A stretch of 43,239 nt of DNA, taken from the NCBI GenBank assembly GCA_030037775.1, contig JASHQB010000152.1:1-43239 (forward strand), read 5' to 3'. Position 1 is the first letter of the stretch. Every line of letters begins with the position of its first letter. Below are positions 33,662 to 42,652 of the stretch, piece after piece. The position numbers and the translations under genes were made by a program. Source of the stretch: Candidatus Acidiferrales bacterium. Lineage in GTDB: Bacteria > Acidobacteriota > Terriglobia > Acidiferrales > UBA7541. The notes beneath the pieces were generated by a model. That model was given only the letters and a program-made list of their open reading frames with translations, was not told where the DNA came from and ran no database searches.

Positions 33662-34789
33662 GTGCTGCGACTCAAGCGCGAAGCTTGTGAACACTACCAA
33701 CAGGCTTTGCGCGTCCAACCGGGCTGCGCCAAGGCGCACGAAGGGCTCTCTTACCTTCTGCAGGATTTGGGCGACGCGCAAAAGGCCGCCTGGCATCGGC
33801 GCGAGGCTTTCCGCAACCGCTCGATCATCCCTTTGCCCTTTCGCGGCGCCCATGCTCCCGTGCCGGTGCTGCAGCTATTGTCCACCATGGGCGGCAATGT
33901 GCGTATGCGCACTTTTCTGGACGATCGCATCTTCCAAACATTTACCGTGGTTCCGGAGTTCTACGATCCCAGCACTCCGTTGCCTTATCACCAGCTGGTC
34001 ATCAACGCCATCGGCGACGCCGAAGTGTCGCCGGACGCGCTCGTTGCCGCGCAATCCCTGCTCGCGCTAACGAAAGCCCCGGTGATCAATCTGCCCGCCG
34101 CGGTGCTCGCCACCAGCCGGGGCAACAACGCCAAACGATTGTCTCGTCTTCCTGGCGTGGTGACGCCCATTACGGCTACGTTGCCGCGCGAGCGCCTCCT
34201 CGATGCGGACGCGGCATCTGCGCTGGCGCATCTCGGTCTGGAATTTCCTATTCTTGTCCGGGTCCCCGGCTTTCACACCGGGCAGCATTTTGTGCGCGTC
34301 GAAAATCTCGAGGCGCTTCCGCCCGTGCTCGCGGAGCTTCCGGGCCAGGAACTGATCGTAATGAACTATCTCGATGCGCGCGGCTCTGACGGGAAAACAC
34401 GCAAATATCGCGCGATGATGATCAATGGGCGAATCTATCCTTTGCACGTCGCGATTTCGAATCATTGGAAAATCCACTACTTCACTGCCGAGATGGCTGA
34501 AAATCCGGAACACCGCGCGGAAGACGCTGCATTTCTGGAGAACATGCCCGGCGTGCTGGGCTCAGTGGCCATGAAGGCGCTTGCGCGCATTCAGTCTACA
34601 CTCGGTCTGGATTATGCGGGAATCGATTTTGGCCTGAACGCCAAAGGAGAAGTTCTGGTCTTCGAGGCCAACGCCACGATGGTGGTGAACATGCCGGAAG
34701 CGGGCGAGCTATGGAGTTATCGCCTACCCGCGTGTAAGCGCATCTTCTCCGCGGTTCACAGAATGCTGATGGAAAGGCGCGCTGGATAG
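33662..34789 (+). CDS. TPR plus ATP-grasp domain protein (possible continuation of the decarboxylase)
   Basis: The 375-residue frame starts inside a TPR (CEHYQQALRVQPGCAKAHEG, then LLQDLGDAQKAAWHRREA), followed by a domain of about 310 residues with ATP-grasp features: FPILVRVPGFHTGQHFVRV, a lysine/arginine-rich ATP segment, DYAGIDFGLNAKGEVLVFEANATM with the metal-binding Asp/Glu/Asn, and VVNMPEA. It probably makes an amide or ester bond using ATP. The frame is the same as that of the upstream gene, separated only by TAG. The nominal start is GTG at 33662, which sits on AGGAGGTG (33657-33664) with no proper spacing; the first in-frame ATG is only at 33887. It is therefore more likely one gene interrupted by a stop codon, or reinitiation from a non-standard codon. 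Confidence 0.75.
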   Translation: MLRLKREACEHYQQALRVQPGCAKAHEGLSYLLQDLGDAQKAAWHRREAFRNRSIIPLPFRGAHAPVPVLQLLSTMGGNVRMRTFLDDRIFQTFTVVPEFYDPSTPLPYHQLVINAIGDAEVSPDALVAAQSLLALTKAPVINLPAAVLATSRGNNAKRLSRLPGVVTPITATLPRERLLDADAASALAHLGLEFPILVRVPGFHTGQHFVRVENLEALPPVLAELPGQELIVMNYLDARGSDGKTRKYRAMMINGRIYPLHVAISNHWKIHYFTAEMAENPEHRAEDAAFLENMPGVLGSVAMKALARIQSTLGLDYAGIDFGLNAKGEVLVFEANATMVVNMPEAGELWSYRLPACKRIFSAVHRMLMERRAG

Positions 34790-34816
34790 CCGGTCAGCCG
34801 CATCAAGCGCATAATT

Positions 34817-35617
34817 TCAGCGCGCCCGGCCCGGGGCCGGCGCCGGACCAGTCGGCGCCGCGGGCGTCGTGGTCGATCCGCCACTATTCAGTCCTTTGAC
34901 AAGCCCCACGGTTGTTCCGACTGCCGCCGCCAGAATCAATCCGAACCAGACCGGATGTCCCTTGACGAATCCCTTCGCGTGCACTTCGTTGATTTGTGTA
35001 TTCTTCGTCGCCTCCGTCAATTCCGATGGTGGCGCAGTTTGCGCGGCGTCCGGCGCTTCGTTGGGCCCGCGGATGGTCGACATCAGCCCCGCGCCGACCA
35101 TGATGCACTGCCCGCCGAGACTGCAAAATCGCACCGTGCCTTCATACACGATCAGGCGCGTAATGGAATTCTGATACGCCAGATAGAAATCCGTGCCCAC
35201 AACTCCGGCTACACCCGTCGGGGTGCGCATCTGGAAACTGCCGTTCGGCTTGGTGATGTGTACCACTTTCGAGCGTACTTCGCCGTAGGCGATATCGATC
35301 TGGGTTTGCTGCTGCGAAGCGTCGTGCTTCGTTACCGTGAGGCTCGCATCGGAGCCCACGTTCAGCACCGAGCCGTCGTCCAACGCCACACGCGCGCGGG
35401 CCATATGCCCGGTCGCCACCACGTCGCCCCAGTAGACCGGTGTCGGCGGCTTCACGTCCATGCCTTGTCCGCCACGGGTCAACTCCACCTCGGGAAGAAT
35501 TAAGGAGATGTTTCCGGCGTGCTGCGCAGCCGCATCTGCCAGCACGTCGCCGGGAATGATCATCGCCGATGTAACCAGCGCGGCGCACGCAGCTAGGACA
35601 ACTCGATTCCTAAGCAT
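34817..35617 (-). CDS. Secreted FecR-domain protein with C-terminal membrane segment
   Basis: The 266-residue protein has a signal peptide (about 1-27, cleaved near VLA-DA), a FecR domain (about 60-165, with VYWGDVVATGHMARARVALDDGS and GVAGVVGTDFYLAY), a linker and one membrane helix (about 225-242), then a Pro/Ala/Gly tail. Unlike FecR anti-sigma proteins there is no N-terminal cytoplasmic domain and no sigma factor next to it. Acidobacteria have many such stand-alone FecR proteins of unknown role. GAGGAG lies eight bases upstream of the ATG. It is convergent with the ATP-grasp gene. Confidence 0.88.
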   Translation of the reverse strand: MLRNRVVLAACAALVTSAMIIPGDVLADAAAQHAGNISLILPEVELTRGGQGMDVKPPTPVYWGDVVATGHMARARVALDDGSVLNVGSDASLTVTKHDASQQQTQIDIAYGEVRSKVVHITKPNGSFQMRTPTGVAGVVGTDFYLAYQNSITRLIVYEGTVRFCSLGGQCIMVGAGLMSTIRGPNEAPDAAQTAPPSELTEATKNTQINEVHAKGFVKGHPVWFGLILAAAVGTTVGLVKGLNSGGSTTTPAAPTGPAPAPGRAR

Positions 35618-35733
35618 GTGGATCGTCTCCTCGGGGTCAACGTTTGGATGTTGCTCGCTGTTGACCCCAAGGCTACCATTCCGTCAGGAAGCTGCAGAAA
35701 AAATGTCCGCCCGAGTTGCTGATTCTGTAACCG

Positions 35734-36219
35734 TCAGGCCGGTCTCGCCGTCTGCACCGGAGACGGGATTGCCGGTTCCTTCGCCAACATCCGTGCGAAC
35801 ATCTGGCGCATCGTCTCCGTCGAGCCCGGAGCGCGCTTCTCGCGCCACGCATCCAGGCGCTTGCAATGCTCTTCAAGCTTTTCCCAGGCATGCGGGTTCT
35901 TGAAAATCGCGCGCCACTCATTCGCGACTGGCCGCACTGCTTCCCACACCACCCACTGCTCGCCCGAGTTCTCGAAGAAAAACTCTTCGTCGATCAGCCC
36001 ACGGCTCACGATGTTCGTCACCATCTCCCAGTAGCTCACCACCTGCCGCATATAGGCGTTCTCTTTCGATCCCGGAGGGCAGATCTTCATGACGTCCTCT
36101 GCGGTCTTCGGATGAAAATTCGCCATGAACCACGAGCGCGCTTCCCGCATCACCGGCTCGCGGCGCAGTTCGTAAAGATGCAGCATCAGGTTGACCTGCT
36201 CGTGTGTCACTTCTCCCAT
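35734..36219 (-). CDS. Conserved hypothetical protein encoded next to mscS
   Basis: The 161-residue cytoplasmic, mostly helical protein starts with MGEVTHEQVNLMLHLYELRR. It contains ICPPGSKENAYMRQVVSYWEM and EQWVVWEAVRPVANEWR, a pattern I associate weakly with DUF4760-type proteins. No catalytic motif is seen. AAGGAGG lies seven bases before the ATG, and only one base separates it from the stop codon of the MscS gene, so the pair is one operon. A role linked to the channel is possible but unproven. Confidence 0.8.
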   Translation of the reverse strand: MGEVTHEQVNLMLHLYELRREPVMREARSWFMANFHPKTAEDVMKICPPGSKENAYMRQVVSYWEMVTNIVSRGLIDEEFFFENSGEQWVVWEAVRPVANEWRAIFKNPHAWEKLEEHCKRLDAWREKRAPGSTETMRQMFARMLAKEPAIPSPVQTARPA

Positions 36220-36220
36220 C

Positions 36221-37345
36221 TCATCCTCCTTGAACGCTTCCGCTCGTTTGCGGCGGTGTTGGCGAGTTTCCCTGAGGTCCCAAGAGCATCACGCGGTGCG
36301 CGCTGATCAGTTTCACGCCGGCGCGGTCCATCTCCAGAAGGATCCTGCGGCGTAGCTCGCGCGCCACTTCGTCGTTGCGATTCGGCGCGCTCTTGAACTG
36401 CATGCGCAATGTCGCACCGGTCAGTGCCAGGGATTCTACGCCGAGAACCTGCGGGCCGTCCACAAGCAGCGGCGCCCATGCCGGATCCTCGCGGAGCCCG
36501 GCCGCGCATTTTTCCAGCACCGCCAGCGCTTGGCGGGTTTCGTCTTCGCTCGGTATAGTCACGTCCAGGAAATACTGCGACCAGTCGCGGCTCAAATTCG
36601 CCACTTGCCCGACGAGGCTGTTGGGAATGGTCACGAGCGCCCCTTGGCCGTTGCGCAGTACCGTGCGCCGCAGCGTGATGTGTTCCACTCTGCCGGTTTC
36701 ACTGTTCAACTTGATGATCTCGCCGACGGTATACTGGTCTTCGAAGATGATAAAAAACCCGTTGATCACGTCGCGTACCAGGTACTGCCCGCCGAAGCCC
36801 AGCGCCAAGCTCGAGAGCCCCGCAGCCGCCGCCACCGGAGTTTCGTGAAAGCCAAACTCCGGCAGAATCATCAGCACCGCACCGACCACCAGCACCGCTG
36901 TCGCCACGCTGTACAGCACGCCGGCCATGGTACGCGTTTGTTCCTCTCGCGCCTGCGCCGCGCGCGTGTCGGTGCGCGCCACGATGATCATGTGCGCGGT
37001 GTAGGCCCGCAGCAGCCGGTTCAGCAGAAACGCGCCAACAGCGATGATCGATACGCGTACCGCCGGCGCCTCGATGGTCTGCGACAAACCGAAGGTCGGG
37101 AGCATCACCCAGATCGCCCCAATCACGATCACCACGGAGCCGACGCTGAACAGCACACTGGCGATGGTCCGCGATTCCTCTTCGCCGGCCCCGTCCGCTT
37201 TGCTTTGCGTCTCGGCGTTAGGCACCATCCGCGACGTCAACAGGCGCAAAATCCAAATCAGCAGCAGCGCTGCACCTGCCGCGATAAGCGCGCGGAGCCC
37301 CGCGCCCTTTGCAAAGCCAAACCCATTTGCGAGAAACTGCGTCAT
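36221..37345 (-). CDS. MscS-family mechanosensitive ion channel
   Basis: The 374-residue membrane protein has about five helices in its first 190 residues (near 15-30, 62-82, 95-112, 145-165 and 170-195). The MscS pore-lining segment is AAAGLSSLALGFGGQYLVRDVINGFFI, followed by the beta domain with FEDQYTVGEIIKLNSETGRVE and PNSLVGQVANLSRDW. The C-terminal domain has MQFKSAPNRNDEVARELRRRI. It releases solutes under membrane tension. The ATG has no good ribosome binding site and sits close to the divergent gene at 37431; translation from a very short leader is possible. Confidence 0.93.
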   Translation of the reverse strand: MTQFLANGFGFAKGAGLRALIAAGAALLLIWILRLLTSRMVPNAETQSKADGAGEEESRTIASVLFSVGSVVIVIGAIWVMLPTFGLSQTIEAPAVRVSIIAVGAFLLNRLLRAYTAHMIIVARTDTRAAQAREEQTRTMAGVLYSVATAVLVVGAVLMILPEFGFHETPVAAAAGLSSLALGFGGQYLVRDVINGFFIIFEDQYTVGEIIKLNSETGRVEHITLRRTVLRNGQGALVTIPNSLVGQVANLSRDWSQYFLDVTIPSEDETRQALAVLEKCAAGLREDPAWAPLLVDGPQVLGVESLALTGATLRMQFKSAPNRNDEVARELRRRILLEMDRAGVKLISAHRVMLLGPQGNSPTPPQTSGSVQGG

Positions 37346-37430
37346 ATAATAACCAGCGGTGAAAGAACGGGATTATATCATCCTGATTCGCGGGCGCTTT
37401 TCCGCGATTCATCAGCAGGAGGTTACATCC

Positions 37431-37811
37431 ATGGACTCGGCCAGACGCCTTTTCTTGACCGCATTCGTTCCCGGAGTTGTGTTGGCGGGGGCCAGCTCTC
37501 TCTGTGCCGCTTACACGCAGCCGCAGGTCGCGCAGGATCCCGTTCAGAATCCCAGCCAGCCGCGCCAGAATCCGATTTCTTCCGGCCGACCCGCTCTGCC
37601 GCCGCCGGCTGCAACTCCCACCAGTGCGCAACTGCGGCAAAACCAGCGCGATATCCGCAAAGATGTCGACCAGTTATTCTCACTTGCGCAGGAACTCAAG
37701 AGTCTTGTGGGGAAGAGTGACGCCTCGGAAGAGCTTTCCGTGGGGCTGATTCAGAAGACCGAGGAAATCGAAAAGCTCGCCAAGAAGATTCGCGATCTCG
37801 CCCGCTACTGA
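37431..37811 (+). CDS. Small secreted coiled-coil protein
   Basis: The 126-residue protein has a signal peptide (MDSARRLFLTAFVPGVVLAG, cleaved near CAA-YT), a Pro/Gln-rich middle and a C-terminal helical coiled coil (SAQLRQNQRDIRKDVDQL to KKIRDLARY). The ATG at 37431 is supported by AGGAGG eight bases upstream; an earlier in-frame start at 37359 gives no signal peptide. No family is recognised. Confidence 0.75.
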   Translation: MDSARRLFLTAFVPGVVLAGASSLCAAYTQPQVAQDPVQNPSQPRQNPISSGRPALPPPAATPTSAQLRQNQRDIRKDVDQLFSLAQELKSLVGKSDASEELSVGLIQKTEEIEKLAKKIRDLARY

Positions 37812-37858
37812 GCCTCGACGATGCTTGGCCGCTCCGCTCAGCCATCCGTGCCGCCACC

Positions 37859-37887
37859 TTTACCCCCTCTCTCCGACGCGGTAGAAT
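37859..37887 (+). promoter_or_regulatory. Promoter of tRNA-Arg
   Basis: TTTACC (37859-37864) and TAGAAT (37882-37887) have a 17-nt spacer. The start would be near 37894, about 33 nt before the tRNA. Confidence 0.4.
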
Positions 37888-37926
37888 CGCTTCGGGGCGC
37901 CGCACGACTTCTTTCGGCTCCCTCAC

Positions 37927-38003
37927 GCGCCCGTAGCTCAGATGGATAGAGCATTAGCCTCCGGAGCTAAGGGTCGGGGGTTCGAATCCCTCCGGGCGCG
38001 CCA
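37927..38003 (+). tRNA. tRNA-Arg (anticodon CCG)
   Basis: The cloverleaf is complete: acceptor stem GCGCCCG/CGGGCGC, D-arm GCTC/GAGC, anticodon stem TTAGC/GCTAA with loop CTCCGGA, and T-stem GGGGG/CCCTC with loop TTCGAAT. The anticodon CCG is at 37961-37963, and CCA is encoded at 38001-38003. Confidence 0.96.
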
Positions 38004-38045
38004 CTCCTCGAATCGTTTATTTTTCGCTGCCGCAGCTTTCCCAGC

Positions 38046-39068
38046 TCACTTCAATGGCTGCGCGCTCTTCGCGCTCGTCTTCTCATCGCCGCGGTCGTAG
38101 TAGCCCGTCCGGGCCCGCACAGTGTAATTATGCCCGCGTACTTTCACTTCAATTCGTCGAAACGAACCATCGTGGCGTAGGTCGTCGGGAGAATAACCCA
38201 GGCGGTATTGCGAGCGAAGCTCACGCTCGACCTTCTCAAATGCTTGGCCAATCTGTTCCACGGATTTCACTCGAATCGTCCGCCCTCCCGTGGCGCGCGC
38301 GAGTTTCCGCACCATCGCGTCTCCGTGATACGACGTGCCCATCAACGAGTAAAACTCCGCATCGCTCACCACAATCGTGTACACGATGACGTTCGCCCCT
38401 TCTGCCGCATCGATGGCCTTCTGCAAGTCAATCTTGCTGCCTTGGTCCTCGCCGTCCGTCGCCAGCACCAGCACTTCGCGCCCACGCCGGGCGCTCATCA
38501 ATTCATTGGAGGCTAGATAGACCGCGTCGTAGAGGTGGGTTCCCCCCGTCGAGCTCGCCGAGTCGATTCGCACGATGCTTTTTCCTGTCTGGTTGATTTC
38601 CGCGGCATCGATGGCCCGTGCCAGTTCCGTCGGCGCGCCGGTGAAATCCTGAAGCAATCTTACATCCGCGTCGAAACTCATCACGAACGCTTGGTCAGCA
38701 CCCTGCAAAACGGAATTCAGGAATTTTTTCGCCGCTGCCTGTTCCGTTCCCAGCAGACGGCTCTGGCTATTGCTGGTATCGAGGGCGATTCCCAAACTCA
38801 GCGTCACGTCCGTTTCTTGTGAGAAATACTCGATTTTCTGCGGAGCCACGTCGTCGCTCAGTTCAAAATCATCCCTCCTCAGGTTTCGAATCAGCTGACC
38901 GTGACGCCCTTCGACAATCGCATATACATTCACCACCACCGATGTGGATTGCATCGCTCCGCCTACTCCGCGGGCCGTTTGTTGACCTGGCGCGGTCGGC
39001 CACGCCGAAAGCAACAAGCACAGCGCAGCCGCAAGCGTCATTCGAGTCGTGTGTGGAAACAAATTCAA
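38046..39068 (-). CDS. Secreted VWA-domain protein (acidobacterial VWFA-related)
   Basis: The 340-residue protein has a signal peptide (hydrophobic MTLAAALCLLLSAWPTAPG part), an N-terminal NVYAIVEGRHGQLIRNLRRDDFELSDD segment and a VWA domain with the MIDAS motif DTSNS (LGIALDTSNSQSR) plus TDGEDQGSK. It ends with YRLGYSPD and SFRRIEVKVR. This N-terminal Ig-like-then-VWA pattern is the type called VWFA-related acidobacterial domain. It is probably extracytoplasmic and adhesive or scaffold-like. The start codon is uncertain: TTG at 39068 or ATG at 39041, neither with a good ribosome binding site. Confidence 0.9.
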   Translation of the reverse strand: MNLFPHTTRMTLAAALCLLLSAWPTAPGQQTARGVGGAMQSTSVVVNVYAIVEGRHGQLIRNLRRDDFELSDDVAPQKIEYFSQETDVTLSLGIALDTSNSQSRLLGTEQAAAKKFLNSVLQGADQAFVMSFDADVRLLQDFTGAPTELARAIDAAEINQTGKSIVRIDSASSTGGTHLYDAVYLASNELMSARRGREVLVLATDGEDQGSKIDLQKAIDAAEGANVIVYTIVVSDAEFYSLMGTSYHGDAMVRKLARATGGRTIRVKSVEQIGQAFEKVERELRSQYRLGYSPDDLRHDGSFRRIEVKVRGHNYTVRARTGYYDRGDEKTSAKSAQPLK

Positions 39069-39166
39069 AGGGATACCGTAGTTGCCGGCGTTGGTGCGCT
39101 CATTTCAATGCGCCCGTTCATTTCATATCCTACGCAGGGTTGCCCGTGAAGTCGAACAAACAACAA

Positions 39167-39217
39167 GGCCGGACTTGCGGACGGGCACCGCCAGTGGGTA
39201 GCCCGCCCTGTCCGGCC
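39167..39217 (-). terminator. Strong hairpin with T-rich tail
   Basis: GGCCGGAC (39167-39174) and GTCCGGCC (39210-39217) are perfect 8-bp arms, with inner GGGC/GCCC pairing. On the minus strand the hairpin is followed by TTGTTGTTTGTT. It lies 45 nt after the stop of the gene that ends at 39262 and fits as its terminator, although the T-tract is broken. Confidence 0.55.
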
Positions 39218-39261
39218 CCAAAACCTTTAAGAGACGCTCTGTGCGGTTTGCGAGAGCGGCG

Positions 39262-39702
39262 TTAGTCCGTCGCCTCGAGTGAAACAGTTTCAATCATCTG
39301 CGGCTGCTGCGCCATCAGAACTTTCAACTCTTTCGGTAGAGGAAAGTAGAACGTGCCGACCTGGGGCAACCGCAACGCCCGCACCGTCACCACGCCGTTG
39401 TGCCGGACGCAAATCAGTTCTGGGTTCTTCCCCCGCTTTTGCGTGTAGTCAAAGAGCTGCGGCAGCATAATCCCCACGCCCTGCTGTCCTCGTGCTATGC
39501 GGATCGTCCCGTTCGAACTAAAACGGTCGACCGACAGTGTGTAGACGCCTGCCGGAAGCGTTGTTTTTCCCCATTGCGCGTCGAACGGCAGCACGAACTT
39601 GTCTTGGGCGGCCGGCCCGGCTTGCAAACGCGGTGCGATCACTGTGAAAGCGATCGTGACGGCGAGCACAATACCCGAAATACTCTTCCATGGACCCCTC
39701 AT
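39262..39702 (-). CDS. Secreted protein of unknown function
   Basis: The 146-residue protein has a signal peptide (about 1-28, cleaved near LQA-GP) followed by a beta-rich domain with FDAQWGKTTLPAGVYTLSVD and TVRALRLPQVGTFYFPLPK. I associate this pattern with small secreted acidobacterial proteins with no assigned function. AGGAG lies eight bases before the ATG. It is transcribed alone. Confidence 0.8.
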   Translation of the reverse strand: MRGPWKSISGIVLAVTIAFTVIAPRLQAGPAAQDKFVLPFDAQWGKTTLPAGVYTLSVDRFSSNGTIRIARGQQGVGIMLPQLFDYTQKRGKNPELICVRHNGVVTVRALRLPQVGTFYFPLPKELKVLMAQQPQMIETVSLEATD

Positions 39703-39984
39703 TGGAACTTCTCCTCTCGTCCGGTTTCTTCTGCAGCCGACTGTTGTCGCAGCCCCGCTCCGGGATGCACACTTTTGTCGGAGGCACGCGCCATTCTGAT
39801 AGCCACGTGCGTTTCACTCACTAGTACTTCAGTTCCAATCCGGGTTTTTGTTTCCAAGGAATCATCCTGGCCGTTCGTTCAGGTCGTTGCGTTCTTTCTC
39901 GCCACGCAAATTTGAATCGCCGGCCCCAACTGTATAAACTGAACGTACTGCTCCAAACCGTTACTCAGCAATCGGAGGAATAGC

Positions 39985-41868
39985 GTGGGCGGCAGCATGA
40001 TCAGTTCCTTTCGCTCCTTTCGCCAGGACTCCTCCGTCCTCAATCAGAGAGTGAAGCCCGGCACGGCGAAGCGTATGCTCGCCTTTGCCGTTCCGTACCG
40101 CTCTCTTCTCGTGCTGTTTCTCTTTGTGGTCATTCTGGACGCAGCTATCGGCGTCGTAAATCCTCTGATCTATCGCGACATCATCAACAACGGAATGCTC
40201 AAGGGCAACGCACCGCTCATCGTCAAGCTCGCTCTTCTGGTGGCGGGCTTCGGCCTTTTGGACGCCGTGTTCGGTCTGACCCAATCCTATTTGTCCGCGA
40301 AAATCGGCGCGCGCATTGTGCTTTCTCTGCGGACCAAGCTCTTCGAACACATCCAACAAATGCCGCTCGCGTTTTTCACCCGCGCGCAAACCGGCGCTCT
40401 GGTCAGCCGCCTCAATAATGACGTCAGCGGCGCGCGCACCGCGTTCACCGATATTCTCTCCAACGTGATCGGCAACATCATCACCGTCGTCCTAATTCTC
40501 GGAGCCATGTTCGCGCTTTCTTGGCGCATCACTTTGGCCGGACTCGTCCTGATCCCGCTCTTCGTTCTCCCCGCGCGGTTCTGGGGACGCAAACTCCAGG
40601 CCATTACCCGCGAAAGCTACAACCTCAACGCCACCATGAACAGTCTCATGGTCGAGCGTTTCAACGTCGCGGGTGCGCAACTTGCCAAGCTCTTCGGCCG
40701 CCGCCAGGACGAAAACACGGAGTTCAAATCCAAAGCCACGCGCGTCTCCGACATCGGCGTCAAGAGCGCCGTCTATGGGCGCCTTTTCTTCACCGCAATG
40801 ATGCTCATGGCTATGCTGGCCACGGCGCTCGCCTACGGCTGGGGCGGCGTGCTCGCGGTCAAGCACACGCTCGATGTCGGCACGGTGGTGGCCCTCGTTT
40901 CCTATCTTGCGCGCCTGTACGTTCCGCTGGTTGGCCTTTCGAACATACAGGTCAGCGTCATGACCGCGCTGGTGTCCTTCGAGCGTGTCTTCGAAGTGCT
41001 TGACCTCGCGCCGATGATTCAAGAAAAGCCTGGCGCCGTTCCGATTCCCGCCGGTCCAGCCACAATTACTTTTGACCACGTCTCCTTCCGCTACCCGACG
41101 GCCTCTGAAGTTTCGCTCGCCTCGCTGGAAGCCATCGCCGTGCCCGACAAAACACCGGAAAAAACCGTGCTCTACGACATTTCCTTTACCGCCGAACCGG
41201 GCCAGCTCGTCGCTCTCGTCGGTCCATCCGGGGCGGGCAAAACCACCATAACGCAACTCGTGCCGCGCTTGTACGACGTCCAAAGCGGTTCCATCTCCGT
41301 GGACGGCATCGACGTTCGTGACGCCCAGCTCGATTCGCTCCATCAGTGCATCGGCGTCGTCACCCAGGACGCCCATCTCTTTCATGACACTATTCGCGCC
41401 AATCTCGCCTACGCCAAGCCCGACGCTACCGACGCGGAACTCACTGAAGCTTTGCGCGCCGCACAAATTCTTCCGCTCGTTTCGTCTCTGCCGAAGGGCG
41501 TCGAAACACTCGTTGGCGAGCGCGGCTATCGTTTCTCCGGCGGGGAGAAACAGCGCCTGGCAATCGCCCGGCTCCTTCTCAAGGCCCCGGACATCGTCAT
41601 CCTTGACGAAGCCACCGCGCATCTCGACTCCGAATCCGAAGCCGCCATCCAGAAAGCGCTCGAAACCGCGCTCGCGCGCCGCACTTCCATCGTCATCGCC
41701 CATCGTCTCTCCACGATCCTCAAGGCGGATCAGATCCTCGTTGTGCAGGATGGCCGCATCGTCCAGCGTGGCACACACGCGGAACTGTTGGAGGAGCAGG
41801 GGGTCTACGCCGACCTGTACCAGCGCCAATTTGCTAGTCCCGAACCTTCCCTGGAGCCTGCGCCGTAG
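39985..41868 (+). CDS. ABC exporter, fused permease and ATPase
   Basis: The 627-residue protein has six membrane helices (about 35-335) and a nucleotide-binding domain. Walker A is GPSGAGKTT at 413-421, the signature SGGEKQR is at 518-524 and Walker B ends with Asp541-Glu542. A short insert of about 20 residues (EVSLASLEAIAVPDKTPEKT) interrupts the first strand of the ATPase domain. It is a type IV half-transporter that forms a homodimer, exporting an unknown lipid, drug or peptide. The start is GTG at 39985 with CGGAGG six bases upstream. Confidence 0.94.
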   Translation: MGGSMISSFRSFRQDSSVLNQRVKPGTAKRMLAFAVPYRSLLVLFLFVVILDAAIGVVNPLIYRDIINNGMLKGNAPLIVKLALLVAGFGLLDAVFGLTQSYLSAKIGARIVLSLRTKLFEHIQQMPLAFFTRAQTGALVSRLNNDVSGARTAFTDILSNVIGNIITVVLILGAMFALSWRITLAGLVLIPLFVLPARFWGRKLQAITRESYNLNATMNSLMVERFNVAGAQLAKLFGRRQDENTEFKSKATRVSDIGVKSAVYGRLFFTAMMLMAMLATALAYGWGGVLAVKHTLDVGTVVALVSYLARLYVPLVGLSNIQVSVMTALVSFERVFEVLDLAPMIQEKPGAVPIPAGPATITFDHVSFRYPTASEVSLASLEAIAVPDKTPEKTVLYDISFTAEPGQLVALVGPSGAGKTTITQLVPRLYDVQSGSISVDGIDVRDAQLDSLHQCIGVVTQDAHLFHDTIRANLAYAKPDATDAELTEALRAAQILPLVSSLPKGVETLVGERGYRFSGGEKQRLAIARLLLKAPDIVILDEATAHLDSESEAAIQKALETALARRTSIVIAHRLSTILKADQILVVQDGRIVQRGTHAELLEEQGVYADLYQRQFASPEPSLEPAP

Positions 41869-42081
41869 TCCGCTCAGCCTCGCCGGCGATTGTTGTACAG
41901 GCATAACTCGACTGGCCCTCTTTACGAGCGCGACGCTTGCTTTCATACAGCCCCGGGCGATAAGATTGCATCGTAATGCGAACGAGCGTTGTTCCTTTGC
42001 GGCTTGAAGTGCTCACCCAAGTGGGTAGTGGCGCACGCTGATGCCGCGGCGCAATCTATTGCTGACAGGTTCTGCACACTG

Positions 42082-42396
42082 ATGAGACGTTCCTCGGCAA
42101 GGGTCTTTCTGCGCTTGGCGCTAATACCGCTCGCGGTTCTCCTGGTTGGTTTCAGCGCGAGCAGGTTTCGGCCACGCGCGCAACCCCGCCCACGCACGCC
42201 GCTTTGCTTTGCCGATATAGCCACCGCTCATGGAGTCGCGCACTCCGCGATACCCGCAGTCTCTCTATCAGTAGCTCATTCGCAGGCAGATCCTTCGGCG
42301 TCTTCGGTGTTGAGTTTTCCTCTCGAAGATCAGGCAATGCTCACTGAAGTCGCTTTGCCCTCGTTGCTCCGCGCACCTCCTATCATTCGTATCTAA
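42082..42396 (+). CDS. Possible small secreted protein upstream of the RND adaptor
   Basis: The 104-residue frame starts with a plausible signal peptide (MRRSSARVFLRLALIPLAVLLVGF) and then a low-complexity Arg/Pro/Ala/Ser region. No family or good ribosome binding site is seen. It may be a real gene of the following efflux cluster or just an open frame; low confidence. Confidence 0.35.
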   Translation: MRRSSARVFLRLALIPLAVLLVGFSASRFRPRAQPRPRTPLCFADIATAHGVAHSAIPAVSLSVAHSQADPSASSVLSFPLEDQAMLTEVALPSLLRAPPIIRI

Positions 42397-42652
42397 CCGC
42401 CACTTTTCCTTCTGTGTGGGAACTTGAACCGCGCATGACTTGCGTGGTGCGAGTGGGTCCAAAGGGTCCGGTTGCATTACCTCCCTGGGTCGAGAAACAT
42501 TCCCGATCATCGAACGTTCGATTCCCCGGGGCTTTGGCATAAGGGAGCCGGTCACAAATGAAAATCGAGAAAAGTGAAGCATGACACAACTCTCAGCCCT
42601 TCACGCTCGAACTCAAGTCCCGAAGGGCCGCAGAAATAACTATGGTGAAACA

